Assembly (NCBI GenBank): GCA_021203665.1
Contig: JAJQAT010000206.1
Location: 1 to 8,232 of the forward strand
Length of the DNA stretch: 8,232 nt
From: Bacillota bacterium
Lineage (GTDB): Bacteria; Bacillota; Clostridia; UBA1381
Direction of reading: 5' to 3'
Shown here in pieces: positions 1 through 6,909 of this stretch. The notes under the pieces were generated by a model. It was given only the letters and a program-made list of their open reading frames with translations. It made no database searches and had not been told where the DNA came from. Position numbers and translations under genes: made by a program. How positions within the stretch are numbered: position 1 is the first letter of the stretch; each line of letters opens with the position of its first letter.

Positions 1-28
1 CCCAAAGCAAAAAAACACTTCCTCAACC

Positions 29-84
29 TTGATTTGAAGAAATGTTTGCAATTAAACAAGCCTCATCAAATCAAAGTTTTTTTT
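29..84 (+). terminator. AT-rich terminator-like hairpin at the left edge
   Basis: TTGATTTGA (29-37) is the exact reverse complement of TCAAATCAA (66-74). A small inner stem, TGTTT (43-47) with AAACA (54-58), lies inside, and a run of eight T follows at 77-84. This is the layout of an intrinsic terminator for a + strand gene ending left of the window. The stem is AT-rich and the loop long, so the call is weak. The right arm can alternatively pair downstream: TCATCAAA (63-70) with TTTGATGA (82-89). Confidence 0.3.
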
Positions 85-125
85 GATGAAGCTCTCTTAT
101 TGCATATAACCCATGCAGTGAATTA

Positions 126-154
126 TTTATTCGTGTTACAGCGAATAATATAAT
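126..154 (+). promoter_or_regulatory. Candidate promoter and operator of the XRE regulator
   Basis: A perfect -10 hexamer TATAAT lies at 149-154. A poor -35 (TTTATT, 126-131) sits 17 bases upstream. The spacer is occupied by an inverted repeat, TTATTCG (127-133) and CGAATAA (142-148), separated by 8 bases. An inverted repeat between -35 and -10 ahead of a small XRE gene is the expected place for an autoregulatory operator; that role is inferred. The predicted transcript would have a leader of about 50 bases. Confidence 0.4.
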
Positions 155-211
155 CGTGTTATTCTTGTCGAAAATACTGTAAAATACAATCGGAGGTGAA
201 CTTTCAGTACA

Positions 212-541
212 ATGGAACACGATATTTTAGGCGAGGTTGTCAAGGCCGCGCGAATACATAAGGGTTTGTCACAGGAGCAGCTTGCCGAAATACTTGATTG
301 CACTCCGCGTCACATTATGGGTATAGAAAACGAAAACAAAAAGCCCGGATATATGCTTCTGTATAATCTCATCCGCACACTGCACATTCCGGCAGACACT
401 GTATTTTATCCCGAGCGGATGTATACGACCTCAGAAAAGGACAAGCTTATCAGCAAGCTTACCGCCTTGCTTTACGATTGTGACGAACATGATTTGAAAA
501 TCCTGCTTGCCGCAATCCGCGCGGCAAAGAACGCAGACTGA
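212..541 (+). CDS. XRE-family helix-turn-helix transcriptional regulator
   Basis: This is a 109-residue DNA-binding protein, probably a dimeric repressor or regulator acting in the cytoplasm. Residues about 6-60 form an HTH_3/Cro-CI type domain: LSQEQLAEILDCTPRHIMGIENENKKPG contains the two recognition-region helices and the typical xxIENxxKxP turn, written here only as family context, followed by the helix LLYNLIRTLHIPAD. The C-terminal 40 residues are helical, with LYDCDEHDLKILLAAIRAA, a tail seen in small clostridial regulators. The ATG at 212 is set by GGAGGTGA at 192-199, 12 bases upstream, which is slightly long spacing. A candidate promoter with an inverted repeat lies upstream. The gene converges on the small minus-strand gene at 579-866. 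No toxin partner or phage gene is visible, so its target is unknown and may be only itself. Confidence 0.85.
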   Translation: MEHDILGEVVKAARIHKGLSQEQLAEILDCTPRHIMGIENENKKPGYMLLYNLIRTLHIPADTVFYPERMYTTSEKDKLISKLTALLYDCDEHDLKILLAAIRAAKNAD

Positions 542-579
542 ACCCGCAGTGCGTGAGATAAAACTCACGCGCTGGGGTT
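541..579. terminator. Hairpin between convergent genes
   Basis: GCGTGAG (551-557) pairs perfectly with CTCACGC (564-570) around the loop ATAAAA. The stem extends outward through 547-549 with 572-574, then AACCC (541-545) with GGGTT (575-579) past a bulged G at 546. It starts at the stop of the XRE gene and ends at the stop of the opposite gene, so it probably terminates both. The U-tract is poor in either direction, so the efficiency is uncertain. Confidence 0.55.
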
Positions 580-866
580 TACAGTATTTCCAATTTTTTT
601 AACAGCTTCACACAGTCCCTTGCGCCCTGTGTGTACAAGAATGTGCAGTCCATATCCGCCAAAGCCGATTGTTTCGCTATATATGAGTTTATTACGTCGG
701 CTTGCTCGGGCGGTATTCCCGATAATATATCCCGCACCTTGCCGCTCAGCTCCCGCAATTCAGAATTTAATTTATCATATTCCTTATGCTTTTCTTTTCG
801 GAATTTGCACAGCTCATATTCGGTTATTTCCTCAATTATCATTGACATTATTTCATTTTCCGTCAT
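579..866 (-). CDS. Small conserved-looking protein, possibly DUF6809-like
   Basis: The predicted protein has 95 residues, is charged and helical, and has no signal peptide or membrane segment. Residues 1-45 are rich in Glu and Lys (ITEYELCKFRKEKHKEYDKL) and could form a helical hairpin or coiled coil. The C-terminal half, with AKQSALADMDCTFLYTQGAR followed by a short helix, resembles the pattern of DUF6809, a family of roughly 90-residue clostridial proteins of unknown function; this is recognition by pattern and not certain. The ATG at 866 is preceded by AAAGAGGGTGA (871-881 on the + strand), a good ribosome binding site, and by a candidate promoter. The function is unknown. The + strand reading frames over the same region are shadows. 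Confidence 0.7.
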   Translation of the reverse strand: MTENEIMSMIIEEITEYELCKFRKEKHKEYDKLNSELRELSGKVRDILSGIPPEQADVINSYIAKQSALADMDCTFLYTQGARDCVKLLKKLEIL

Positions 867-902
867 ATTTTCACCCTCTTTCGTCTCATATTATATACCT
901 GT

Positions 903-931
903 ATTATTGCTTTTCGCCGACATTTTGACAG
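903..931 (-). promoter_or_regulatory. Candidate promoter of the small 95-residue protein gene
   Basis: On the minus strand, CTGTCA (926-931, 4 of 6 matches to TTGACA) and AATAAT (903-908, 5 of 6 matches to TATAAT) are 17 bases apart. A perfect TATAAT also lies closer to the gene at 890-895 but lacks a recognisable -35. Either would give a short leader before the ATG at 866. Confidence 0.35.
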
Positions 932-982
932 CGGTTTCATTGCAAATTTTAAAGATGACTTTTTGCTTGCAATTTGATTGCA

Positions 983-1020
983 AAAAAGGCAACACCCGAA
1001 AAATCGGGTATTGCCTTTTT
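983..1020. terminator. Strong bidirectional intrinsic terminator
   Basis: AAAAAGGCAA (983-992) pairs with TTGCCTTTTT (1011-1020). After one C/A mismatch, ACCCGA (994-999) pairs with TCGGGT (1004-1009) around an AAAA loop. Read on the minus strand, the GC-rich stem ends in TTTTTT. It lies 16 bases beyond the stop of the rhamnogalacturonan lyase gene, so it is that gene's terminator. The A and T runs on both sides let it work in both directions. Confidence 0.88.
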
Positions 1021-1036
1021 AAAGCATATCGCGTTA

Positions 1037-4000
1037 TCAAAAACCGCAATAAGCGTATGAGTAGGGAGTCATATTTTCCATATCCCATATGAATACTTTG
1101 TAAAAATCGGACACCTTTTCAAATGTATAGCTTACGCCGCCGATATATTCGGGGGATGCCGAGAGCAGCGTTCCGTCCTCGGCGTAAAACGCCGCGATTA
1201 TCATAAGCTCCTCAGGCTTATCGTCCCATAATTCATCGGATATTTCAAGCGTGATTCTTATATATCCGTCCTCCGTTTCGCTTACATCGAAGACAGCGCA
1301 GGGCATTGTTTTTTCGACCGCGCCTATCGGCACGAACTCTATATCGTTCGCATCGGCATAGCTTTCCGCTTCGGAATTGGTATAGCCGTAAATCACAAGG
1401 CTTTCGCAGCCGTCAAACGCGCCGTCGCCTATGCTTGTTACGCTTGCGGGAATGACAACGCTTTGAAGTCCCGATTCGGCAAATGCGTTCGCGCTTATAT
1501 CGGTTATGCTCTCGGGTATTTCCACCGACATAAGCGCCGTACAGCCTTGAAGCATTTGCGAGGGTATCTTCGTCCAGCCTGCGGGAATATTCACGCTTTC
1601 AAGCGAGGTACAGCCGCAGAACAAATTTGTTCCGCCGCTTTCGGAGCTTTCGGGCAACACCGCCGATACGAGCGAGGTACAGCCGCAGAACATATAATCC
1701 GGTATCTCTGTCCAGCCGTCCGGAACGGTTACGCTTTCAAGTGCCGAGCAGCCGTAAAACATATAGCTCCCCGCGCTTTCGACGCTTTCGGGCAGCACCG
1801 CGCTTTCAAGCGCGGTACAGCCGTAAAACGCGGCTGTGCCTACAGTGTTTACGGTATCGGGAAGCGCTATGCTCTCAAGCGAGGCGCAGCCGCGAAACGC
1901 GTTTTCGCCGATATATTCCATACTTTGCGGGATTTCGACCGATTTAAGCGCCGAACAGTCGTAAAACGCGCCGTTGTTCAGACTCGACGCAAAGCGTGAA
2001 TAATTTCCGTCGTCTATCCTTGTCACACCTTCGGGAATCACTATGGATTCCATGCTCTCATTATTGTAAAACGCGAGCGCGGCTATACGATTTACCTCTA
2101 CTCCCGACGTCGGGATTTTAAGCTCCGTTTCGTCTCCGGTATAGCCGCATACCGTGCCCTGCGGGTCGATAAGCCAGCCGTCCGTTTCCGTCGGCTCCAT
2201 ACCCTCGATTACCGCGAAATTATCCGAGTAAAAATATTCCGCAAGGCTTGCCGCGTAGCCGTACACCGTTATATTATCGCTCGAAACGGTGAGCTTTTCG
2301 GTTACCTCTCTCGGTATGGTAAGGCTTTCAAGCGCGGTACAGCCGCTGAATATGTCCGTTTCTATATTCTCCGTCCCGTCCGCTATCACCGCCGATTTAA
2401 GCGCCGCGCATTTGTAGAATACGCGCTTTCCGAACGATGTGACGTTGTTCATGGTTATCGATTCAAGCGCGGTACAGCCCGAAAACGCGGAGGTGCCGAT
2501 TGACGTTACCGTATCGGGCAAAATAACCTCGGTCAGATACTCGTTGCCGTAAAACGCCTTACTGCCGATTCCCGTTATCGTTTCGCCGTTTATTGTTTCG
2601 GGCACGGTAAGGCTCGCGGTATTGCCGTCGTAGGCGGTTATAACTCTGTCCTCAACCTCGAACGTCTGATACGGTTCGGGTGTTTTTACGGGCGCTTCAA
2701 CGTCCGGCTTTTCCGACGGCAAATTAGCCGTTCTCACGGCGGTTTCGCCGTCGTGTACCGTCGTCACATACGCCGCGTATTTGCGGCAGTCGTATTCACT
2801 GTTGTCCTCGTCTATGTAATAGCTTATATGCGGCGGTTGGTTATATCCCGCGTTTTGGCTCGCGACTTGCATACGGTAGGCTCTGTCGTGCATAAGGGTG
2901 TAGAGCTTATGCTCTGTAGTTTTTGTTGTGGTGTATACGACAAGGCTCGCGTTATCCGTGCCGCGCGCGACTATTTCCTCGCGCCAGTCGCCGAAGAGGT
3001 CGGCGGTAAGGCAGGGGTTGTTTTTTGTATCGTTATTCGTTACCGCGTTTTCAATTGTGAACACTCTGCCGTCCTTACCGTCAATCTTTATATTGCTGTC
3101 GCCGCTCCCTGTGCCGTCCAAAAGCTCGTCATAGGTATCGCCGTCCCAAAATATGCGGAAGCGGTAGCTTGCCGGAGTATAATCCCCCTCTTTGATATTA
3201 TCTCCGCCGGTCGAATAATAGGCGCCTGCGCCCCATATTTCGTAATAGCCGTCCGCGTAGCCCACATTTGCCATCATACCCGCGCCGGTGTCGCCGGTGC
3301 CGTCGACATGAAAAATCTCCTCGCCGGTTGACGCGTCGTAGAGCGTCATGCCGTAGGGTGAGCCTTCGTGTACGCTGAAATACTCCATACCCTCGTGTAC
3401 AGGGTCATAGTCGGCGAGATGGAGCGCGTCGCCGTGACCTCTGCCGCTGCACCAAAGCACGGAGAAGTCATTGTCGAGTGCCAAAGAGCCGCAGATTATC
3501 TCGTCACAACCGTCATCATCAACGTCGCCGACGGTCAGATTATGATTTCCGTTTCCGGCATATTGCGAGTTGCCGCTGTCGGACGTATCAAAATCCGCGA
3601 CCTCAACCAATCTCTTATTTACAAGATTGTACGCCGTAGCGGTGGTTTTCGCATAATATCCGCGCCAGGCAATCATTGACGGTGTTTCGCCGTCAAGGTA
3701 TGCGACCGCGCATAAATAGCGCTCCGAGCGGTTGCCCCAGTTATCGCCCCATTCGCTCACGGTGCCTCGCGGGTGCGGGTAGTAAATCGTGTCGAGCGCC
3801 GCGCCTGTGTCGCCCTGGAAAACGGTGTAATATTCATCGCCCGACAGCACGCGTCCGCCCGTGTCGGCGGTGCCGCTTTCGCTGTGGCGGTAATCCTCGG
3901 TGTTATCGGTTGATTTGATCTCGCTTATCAGCGACGCTTCGGATACGTAATTGCCCTCGCCGTCAATCGTTCCGGGAGCGGTTTTCATCGCAAGCTCCGC

Positions 4001-4651
4001 TTTGCCGTCGAGGTCAAAATCATACGCCGCAATCTGCGTGAAATGCGCTCCGGCGTTTATGTTGATGCCCATATCTATGCGCCAGAGCTGCGTTCCGTCA
4101 AGCTCGTAGCAGTCTATGTACACGTTTCCGCTGTAATTCGCGTCCTTGCCGCTGTCGAACGAGTTCGACGGCTCCCATTTTAAGATAAGCTCATATTCTC
4201 CGTCGCCGTCCACATCGGCGGGCGTTACGTCGTTGGGCGAATAGGTGTACTCCTCATCGTCAAGGCTTGTGCCGCCCTCGGGACGGTCGAGCGGGATTGT
4301 GAGATATTGCTCGTCCCAAACCTCGACCGTCTTGCCCTCGCTTGCGTCACTGCCCGACGGCACTACTGTGTAGGCGCTTCCGGCGGTTGTGTCGGTGTAG
4401 TCAGTGCTGTCCGAAACCGCCGCGATTTTTTCGCCGTCGCGGTAAATGTCAAACGCGGTGTCGTAATTCTCCGTGCCCAACAGCCGCCACGACAGGTATA
4501 CGCCGCCGCTCGTTTTAACCGCGACCGTCCCGCGGTCGAGGTATTCCATCTGCGCCGGAAGCTCCGCCGTCCCGGCGGATTCCGCGCAAGCGGTCGGAAC
4601 TGCCGTAAGCATCAATGCCGCCGATAATATGTACGCTGTAAATCCTTTCAT
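1037..4651 (-). CDS. Secreted rhamnogalacturonan lyase (PL11) with BspA-type leucine-rich repeats
   Basis: The enzyme is predicted to cleave the rhamnogalacturonan I backbone of pectin by beta-elimination outside the cell. The protein has 1204 residues. Residues 1-24 are a signal peptide (hydrophobic core ILSAALMLTAV, cleavage after ACA). Residues about 35-640 are a complete PL11 beta-propeller of family-typical length. They show calcium-type loops (DVDGDGEYELILKW, DFDLDGKAELAMKTAPGT), WRGYYAKTTATAYNL, GRGHGDALHLADYDP, DLFGDWREEIVARG and YRMQVASQNAGYNQPPHIS, all characteristic of YesW/YesX-like lyases. A Pro-rich linker precedes two blocks of 23-residue LRR_5 repeats (about 681-797 and 834-1093). 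The last 90 residues form a beta domain ending in KVFIWD, as seen on secreted clostridial enzymes. The start at 4651 is chosen over the in-frame ATG at 4684 because GAGGGAGG lies 9 bases before it and the signal peptide begins there. There is no SLH, dockerin or sortase motif, so surface retention would depend on the repeats. The gene is GC-rich compared with its upstream neighbour. Confidence 0.93.
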   Translation of the reverse strand: MKGFTAYILSAALMLTAVPTACAESAGTAELPAQMEYLDRGTVAVKTSGGVYLSWRLLGTENYDTAFDIYRDGEKIAAVSDSTDYTDTTAGSAYTVVPSGSDASEGKTVEVWDEQYLTIPLDRPEGGTSLDDEEYTYSPNDVTPADVDGDGEYELILKWEPSNSFDSGKDANYSGNVYIDCYELDGTQLWRIDMGININAGAHFTQIAAYDFDLDGKAELAMKTAPGTIDGEGNYVSEASLISEIKSTDNTEDYRHSESGTADTGGRVLSGDEYYTVFQGDTGAALDTIYYPHPRGTVSEWGDNWGNRSERYLCAVAYLDGETPSMIAWRGYYAKTTATAYNLVNKRLVEVADFDTSDSGNSQYAGNGNHNLTVGDVDDDGCDEIICGSLALDNDFSVLWCSGRGHGDALHLADYDPVHEGMEYFSVHEGSPYGMTLYDASTGEEIFHVDGTGDTGAGMMANVGYADGYYEIWGAGAYYSTGGDNIKEGDYTPASYRFRIFWDGDTYDELLDGTGSGDSNIKIDGKDGRVFTIENAVTNNDTKNNPCLTADLFGDWREEIVARGTDNASLVVYTTTKTTEHKLYTLMHDRAYRMQVASQNAGYNQPPHISYYIDEDNSEYDCRKYAAYVTTVHDGETAVRTANLPSEKPDVEAPVKTPEPYQTFEVEDRVITAYDGNTASLTVPETINGETITGIGSKAFYGNEYLTEVILPDTVTSIGTSAFSGCTALESITMNNVTSFGKRVFYKCAALKSAVIADGTENIETDIFSGCTALESLTIPREVTEKLTVSSDNITVYGYAASLAEYFYSDNFAVIEGMEPTETDGWLIDPQGTVCGYTGDETELKIPTSGVEVNRIAALAFYNNESMESIVIPEGVTRIDDGNYSRFASSLNNGAFYDCSALKSVEIPQSMEYIGENAFRGCASLESIALPDTVNTVGTAAFYGCTALESAVLPESVESAGSYMFYGCSALESVTVPDGWTEIPDYMFCGCTSLVSAVLPESSESGGTNLFCGCTSLESVNIPAGWTKIPSQMLQGCTALMSVEIPESITDISANAFAESGLQSVVIPASVTSIGDGAFDGCESLVIYGYTNSEAESYADANDIEFVPIGAVEKTMPCAVFDVSETEDGYIRITLEISDELWDDKPEELMIIAAFYAEDGTLLSASPEYIGGVSYTFEKVSDFYKVFIWDMENMTPYSYAYCGF
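1373..2152 (-). repeat. LRR_5/BspA repeat block 2 within the lyase gene
   Basis: About ten imperfect 69-base units encode 23-residue repeats of the form AF-x-GC-x-AL-x-S-x-x-(I/L)-P-x-x-V-x-x-I-G. Near-identical DNA words recur, for example the + strand string ctttcaagcg followed by a variable base and ggtacagccg. Several units are alternating variants containing GWTEIP or GWTKIP (about 1530-1600 and 1680-1730). This is the larger of two blocks; between them lies a divergent stretch of about 35 residues. Confidence 0.85.
2261..2611 (-). repeat. LRR_5/BspA repeat block 1 within the lyase gene
   Basis: About five 23-residue repeats follow directly after the catalytic domain and linker: GIGSKAFYGNEYLTEVILP, SIGTSAFSGCTALESITM, FGKRVFYKCAALKSAVI and FSGCTALESLTIP. 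The block ends in VYGYAASLAEYF, which matches the capping motif that also ends block 2 (IYGYTNSEAESYA). Each block therefore appears to be a complete capped solenoid. Confidence 0.82.
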
Positions 4652-4660
4652 TGTTTTTTT

Positions 4661-4668
4661 CCTCCCTC
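4661..4668 (-). promoter_or_regulatory. Ribosome binding site that fixes the lyase start
   Basis: GAGGGAGG on the minus strand lies 9 bases before the ATG at 4651. The in-frame ATG at 4684 has no such site and lies inside a long inverted repeat, so it is rejected as the start. Confidence 0.8.
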
Positions 4669-4672
4669 GGAT

Positions 4673-4720
4673 AAATATAGTCATAGGATTTTAAACCAAT
4701 AAAATCCTATGACTATATTT
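4673..4720. repeat. Perfect 21-bp inverted repeat upstream of the lyase gene
   Basis: Positions 4673-4693 are the exact reverse complement of 4700-4720, with a 6-base loop (AACCAA on the + strand). The core of each arm is GTCATAGGATTTTA or its complement. In the lyase transcript the stem would end only 4 bases before GAGGGAGG. There is no uninterrupted T run after it on the minus strand, so it is not a textbook terminator, although the arms end in TATATTT. It could terminate the peptidase message, stabilise or protect the lyase message, or bind a dimeric regulator as DNA. The pairing is certain; the role is not. Confidence 0.85.
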
Positions 4721-4735
4721 TATTTTATACTCACC

Positions 4736-4741
4736 ATTATA
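4736..4741 (-). promoter_or_regulatory. Possible -10 box of a lyase promoter
   Basis: TATAAT lies on the minus strand between the peptidase stop and the 21-bp inverted repeat. No good -35 lies 16-18 bases upstream. If used, transcription would start at about 4729 and the hairpin would form near the extreme 5' end of the message. Confidence 0.2.
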
Positions 4742-4755
4742 AAGGACAGTTTTTT

Positions 4756-6840
4756 TTAATCTTGAGTAATTATAATATTATCAATTTTCATTGTATCCCT
4801 GCCGCCCAATGCAAACAAATTGCAAGAGTCCGTAGGATGTGCAATATTAAATTCCTCAACCTTAACTATAAGGTCACCGCTGTCTCTGTCTTTTACATAT
4901 ATACTTTGCGCTCCCGTTTCACTTATATTTGCATAAATTTCAACTGTAAACCATTTATCATCTGCCGACACAAATTCTCCATCATCATCATAAAAAAAGT
5001 ATCTGTTGTTGTAATTTTTCAATGAACCTCCAAATGCCAAACTATCGTTACGCCTACACAATCTTAATACATAATTACGGGTTGCATTGTCCATGGCTTC
5101 GTCATAACTTGAAGCATTAGTCAACATCAAATCTTCAGAATTTGAGCCAAAATATATGTCAAAGCTCATATACATATTGCCCGATATATTCATATTATCA
5201 ATATTATCGGGAAAAAACACCCCATAGTAATTATATTCGCTGCCGTCACTCTTTTCATAATCAATTTGCATATATGTATTGCCGTCATCCTCCGTCACGG
5301 AAGACAATACTGCGTTACCGTTATTAAACCATTGCGACGTATCCACGCCGCTTTCAAAATTCTTCGACAACTTTACAGTTATTGTTTTGCCGCAGACAGA
5401 ACACTTTCTTGTTATATCGCCTACAGCACTGTCGCTGACAGCATTACTGAAAGTATGCTCATGTTGTTCGTACCATTCGGTACCTGTTGACGAATTTAAA
5501 AGGCTATCATCGGAATTGCAAAATTTGGCAGTCATATCGTTTGATTTATTTGTATCTATTTCCCAAAAATAATCATCGGAAATGCTCATGTAATCTGCCA
5601 TATCACTTATATCAACAGCAATCTCTCCGGTATAACTTGTAGGAAATTCGTGGTGGGATGAAGATCTCAAAGAAAATATTTTATCTTCGCTAAATAAAGT
5701 TTTTTGTGATGAAAAACTTGAGCTCCCATTTTCTTTTGTTTTATAGTACAAATACATAGAACGAAGACTGGTACTGTCCATTTCGAGCGACATCGTATAC
5801 TGAGGAGTGTATAATTCATAATCGTCATCCAGCTCCATAATATAATAAACGCTTTCGCTTCCGTACCAAGCGCTCGTAAAGCCATAGCCATCGTGTTCGC
5901 TCGGTCTGTTTGATGAAGATTTATAGAATGCATCGTAAGCAACCCAGGCAAACCCATCATTGCCCCAATAGTCACCCCACGAATTTGCAATTTTAAACGC
6001 ACCTGTTGTCGTATATTCTTGTCCATCGTAGGTATATGACATCACAATATCATCATCATATCCTACAATAGTCACCAAATGTCTTCCTTCATCTGAGTCC
6101 TTGTTGTAAATATATGGTATTCCATAATCATCATCTATTGTTACGCCGTCTTTGGAAAGCGTAACATCTTCACCTTTATTTTCCCCATACCACCAATTTG
6201 CAAGTGTTCCTGTGGTTAAAATATCCCCATCGTTAAGCTTCAATTTTACACTGTTGATAAAGGCATCTGTATCACCGTCATCGCAGACCTCATACCAATT
6301 ATCACTGTCGTTATCCGGATCAATTTTATACTTCATTGCTGATTTCCATACATCTGCATTAGGTTCCGGCTCAAGCGCATCGCCTGTGAATTCATCATAC
6401 AAAGGCACTCCCAAATTGCTTATAAGGTCATATGCATCAATAACATATGAGCCGTCGTCTGCCCCTGCGTTTATCAATGAATATGTCCATAAAGGATTAA
6501 ATACATATTTTGTATCCAACGCCTTTGATATAGTGTATGACATTTGATAATATGTAGTTGCATATGCCACACATGAGCCATAATTGCCCTGATCTCCTAT
6601 TTCGGGAAAATATTCGCTCTCGCTGTTATCTACGCTTGATGGTAATACACTGTATAATGTCAAGTCATTATCATTATCAATCCCTTTAATACGTCCGTTT
6701 TCCTCTAATATTTCTTTCATTTCGTCTGTCATATCGCCAAGACCGGTATTATAAGTTTCATCAGCCGATAATACATTTGTAGCCGATAACGCCATAAAAA
6801 CGGTCATCAGCGATAATAATATTGTTATTGATTTTCTCAT
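4756..6840 (-). CDS. Secreted papain-like (C1 family) cysteine peptidase with C-terminal accessory domains
   Basis: This is a predicted extracellular protease of 694 residues. Residues 1-26 are a signal peptide (MRKSITILLSLM, likely cleavage after VLS). The papain fold spans about 75-310 and has all catalytic elements: oxyanion Gln84 in EIGDQGNYGSC, nucleophile Cys90 in GSCVAYA, His254 in GRHLVTIVGYD and Asn286 in KIANSWGDYWGNDGFAWVAY. A beta-rich middle region (about 330-455) follows. Next is a short HEHTF...CSVCG segment (about 460-485) of the Cys-pair type found in clostridial surface proteins. Last is a domain (about 493-694) beginning NFESGVD and ending KIDNIIITQD, which looks like a concanavalin/LamG-type fold. 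The start at 6840 is chosen over the in-frame ATGs at 6858 and 6903 because GGAAGGGTG lies 7 bases before it and the signal peptide starts there. The gap to the upstream regulator gene is only 69 bases without an obvious terminator, so co-transcription is likely. The gene is markedly AT-rich compared with the lyase gene. The substrate is unknown. Confidence 0.88.
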   Translation of the reverse strand: MRKSITILLSLMTVFMALSATNVLSADETYNTGLGDMTDEMKEILEENGRIKGIDNDNDLTLYSVLPSSVDNSESEYFPEIGDQGNYGSCVAYATTYYQMSYTISKALDTKYVFNPLWTYSLINAGADDGSYVIDAYDLISNLGVPLYDEFTGDALEPEPNADVWKSAMKYKIDPDNDSDNWYEVCDDGDTDAFINSVKLKLNDGDILTTGTLANWWYGENKGEDVTLSKDGVTIDDDYGIPYIYNKDSDEGRHLVTIVGYDDDIVMSYTYDGQEYTTTGAFKIANSWGDYWGNDGFAWVAYDAFYKSSSNRPSEHDGYGFTSAWYGSESVYYIMELDDDYELYTPQYTMSLEMDSTSLRSMYLYYKTKENGSSSFSSQKTLFSEDKIFSLRSSSHHEFPTSYTGEIAVDISDMADYMSISDDYFWEIDTNKSNDMTAKFCNSDDSLLNSSTGTEWYEQHEHTFSNAVSDSAVGDITRKCSVCGKTITVKLSKNFESGVDTSQWFNNGNAVLSSVTEDDGNTYMQIDYEKSDGSEYNYYGVFFPDNIDNMNISGNMYMSFDIYFGSNSEDLMLTNASSYDEAMDNATRNYVLRLCRRNDSLAFGGSLKNYNNRYFFYDDDGEFVSADDKWFTVEIYANISETGAQSIYVKDRDSGDLIVKVEEFNIAHPTDSCNLFALGGRDTMKIDNIIITQD

Positions 6841-6847
6841 TAAAATA

Positions 6848-6856
6848 CACCCTTCC
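6848..6856 (-). promoter_or_regulatory. Ribosome binding site that fixes the peptidase start
   Basis: GGAAGGGTG on the minus strand lies 7 bases upstream of the ATG at 6840. The alternative ATG at 6858 overlaps this site and would add a charged stretch before the signal peptide. Confidence 0.7.
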
Positions 6857-6909
6857 ATTCTGTTATTAAACTTAGTTTTCAATATAGTTTTTGTTTGTGC
6901 CACTCAGCT

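Noticed and set aside
620..1092. Frames at 620-928 (+), 631-1092 (+) and 891-1088 (-)
   Set aside because: They cross the 95-residue gene and the intrinsic terminator, have biased composition and no good ribosome binding site.
1463..3331. Long + strand open frames at 1463-1999, 1627-1947 and 2753-3331
   Set aside because: They lie antisense to the lyase gene, are rich in Arg/Ala or other biased residues, lack ribosome binding sites and reflect its GC-rich repetitive codons.
4579..4651. Lyase as a lipoprotein (Cys in PTACAES)
   Set aside because: The residues before the Cys (Pro-Thr-Ala) do not make a good lipobox, and ACA followed by Glu-Ser is a normal signal peptidase I site.
4649..4684. 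ATG at 4684 as the start of the lyase
   Set aside because: It would add 11 charged residues before the signal peptide, it lies inside the inverted repeat and lacks a Shine-Dalgarno site; the ATG at 4651 has a strong one.
5667..6026. 119-codon minus-strand frame inside the peptidase gene
   Set aside because: It overlaps the peptidase catalytic domain in another frame and has no recognisable domain, so it is a shadow.
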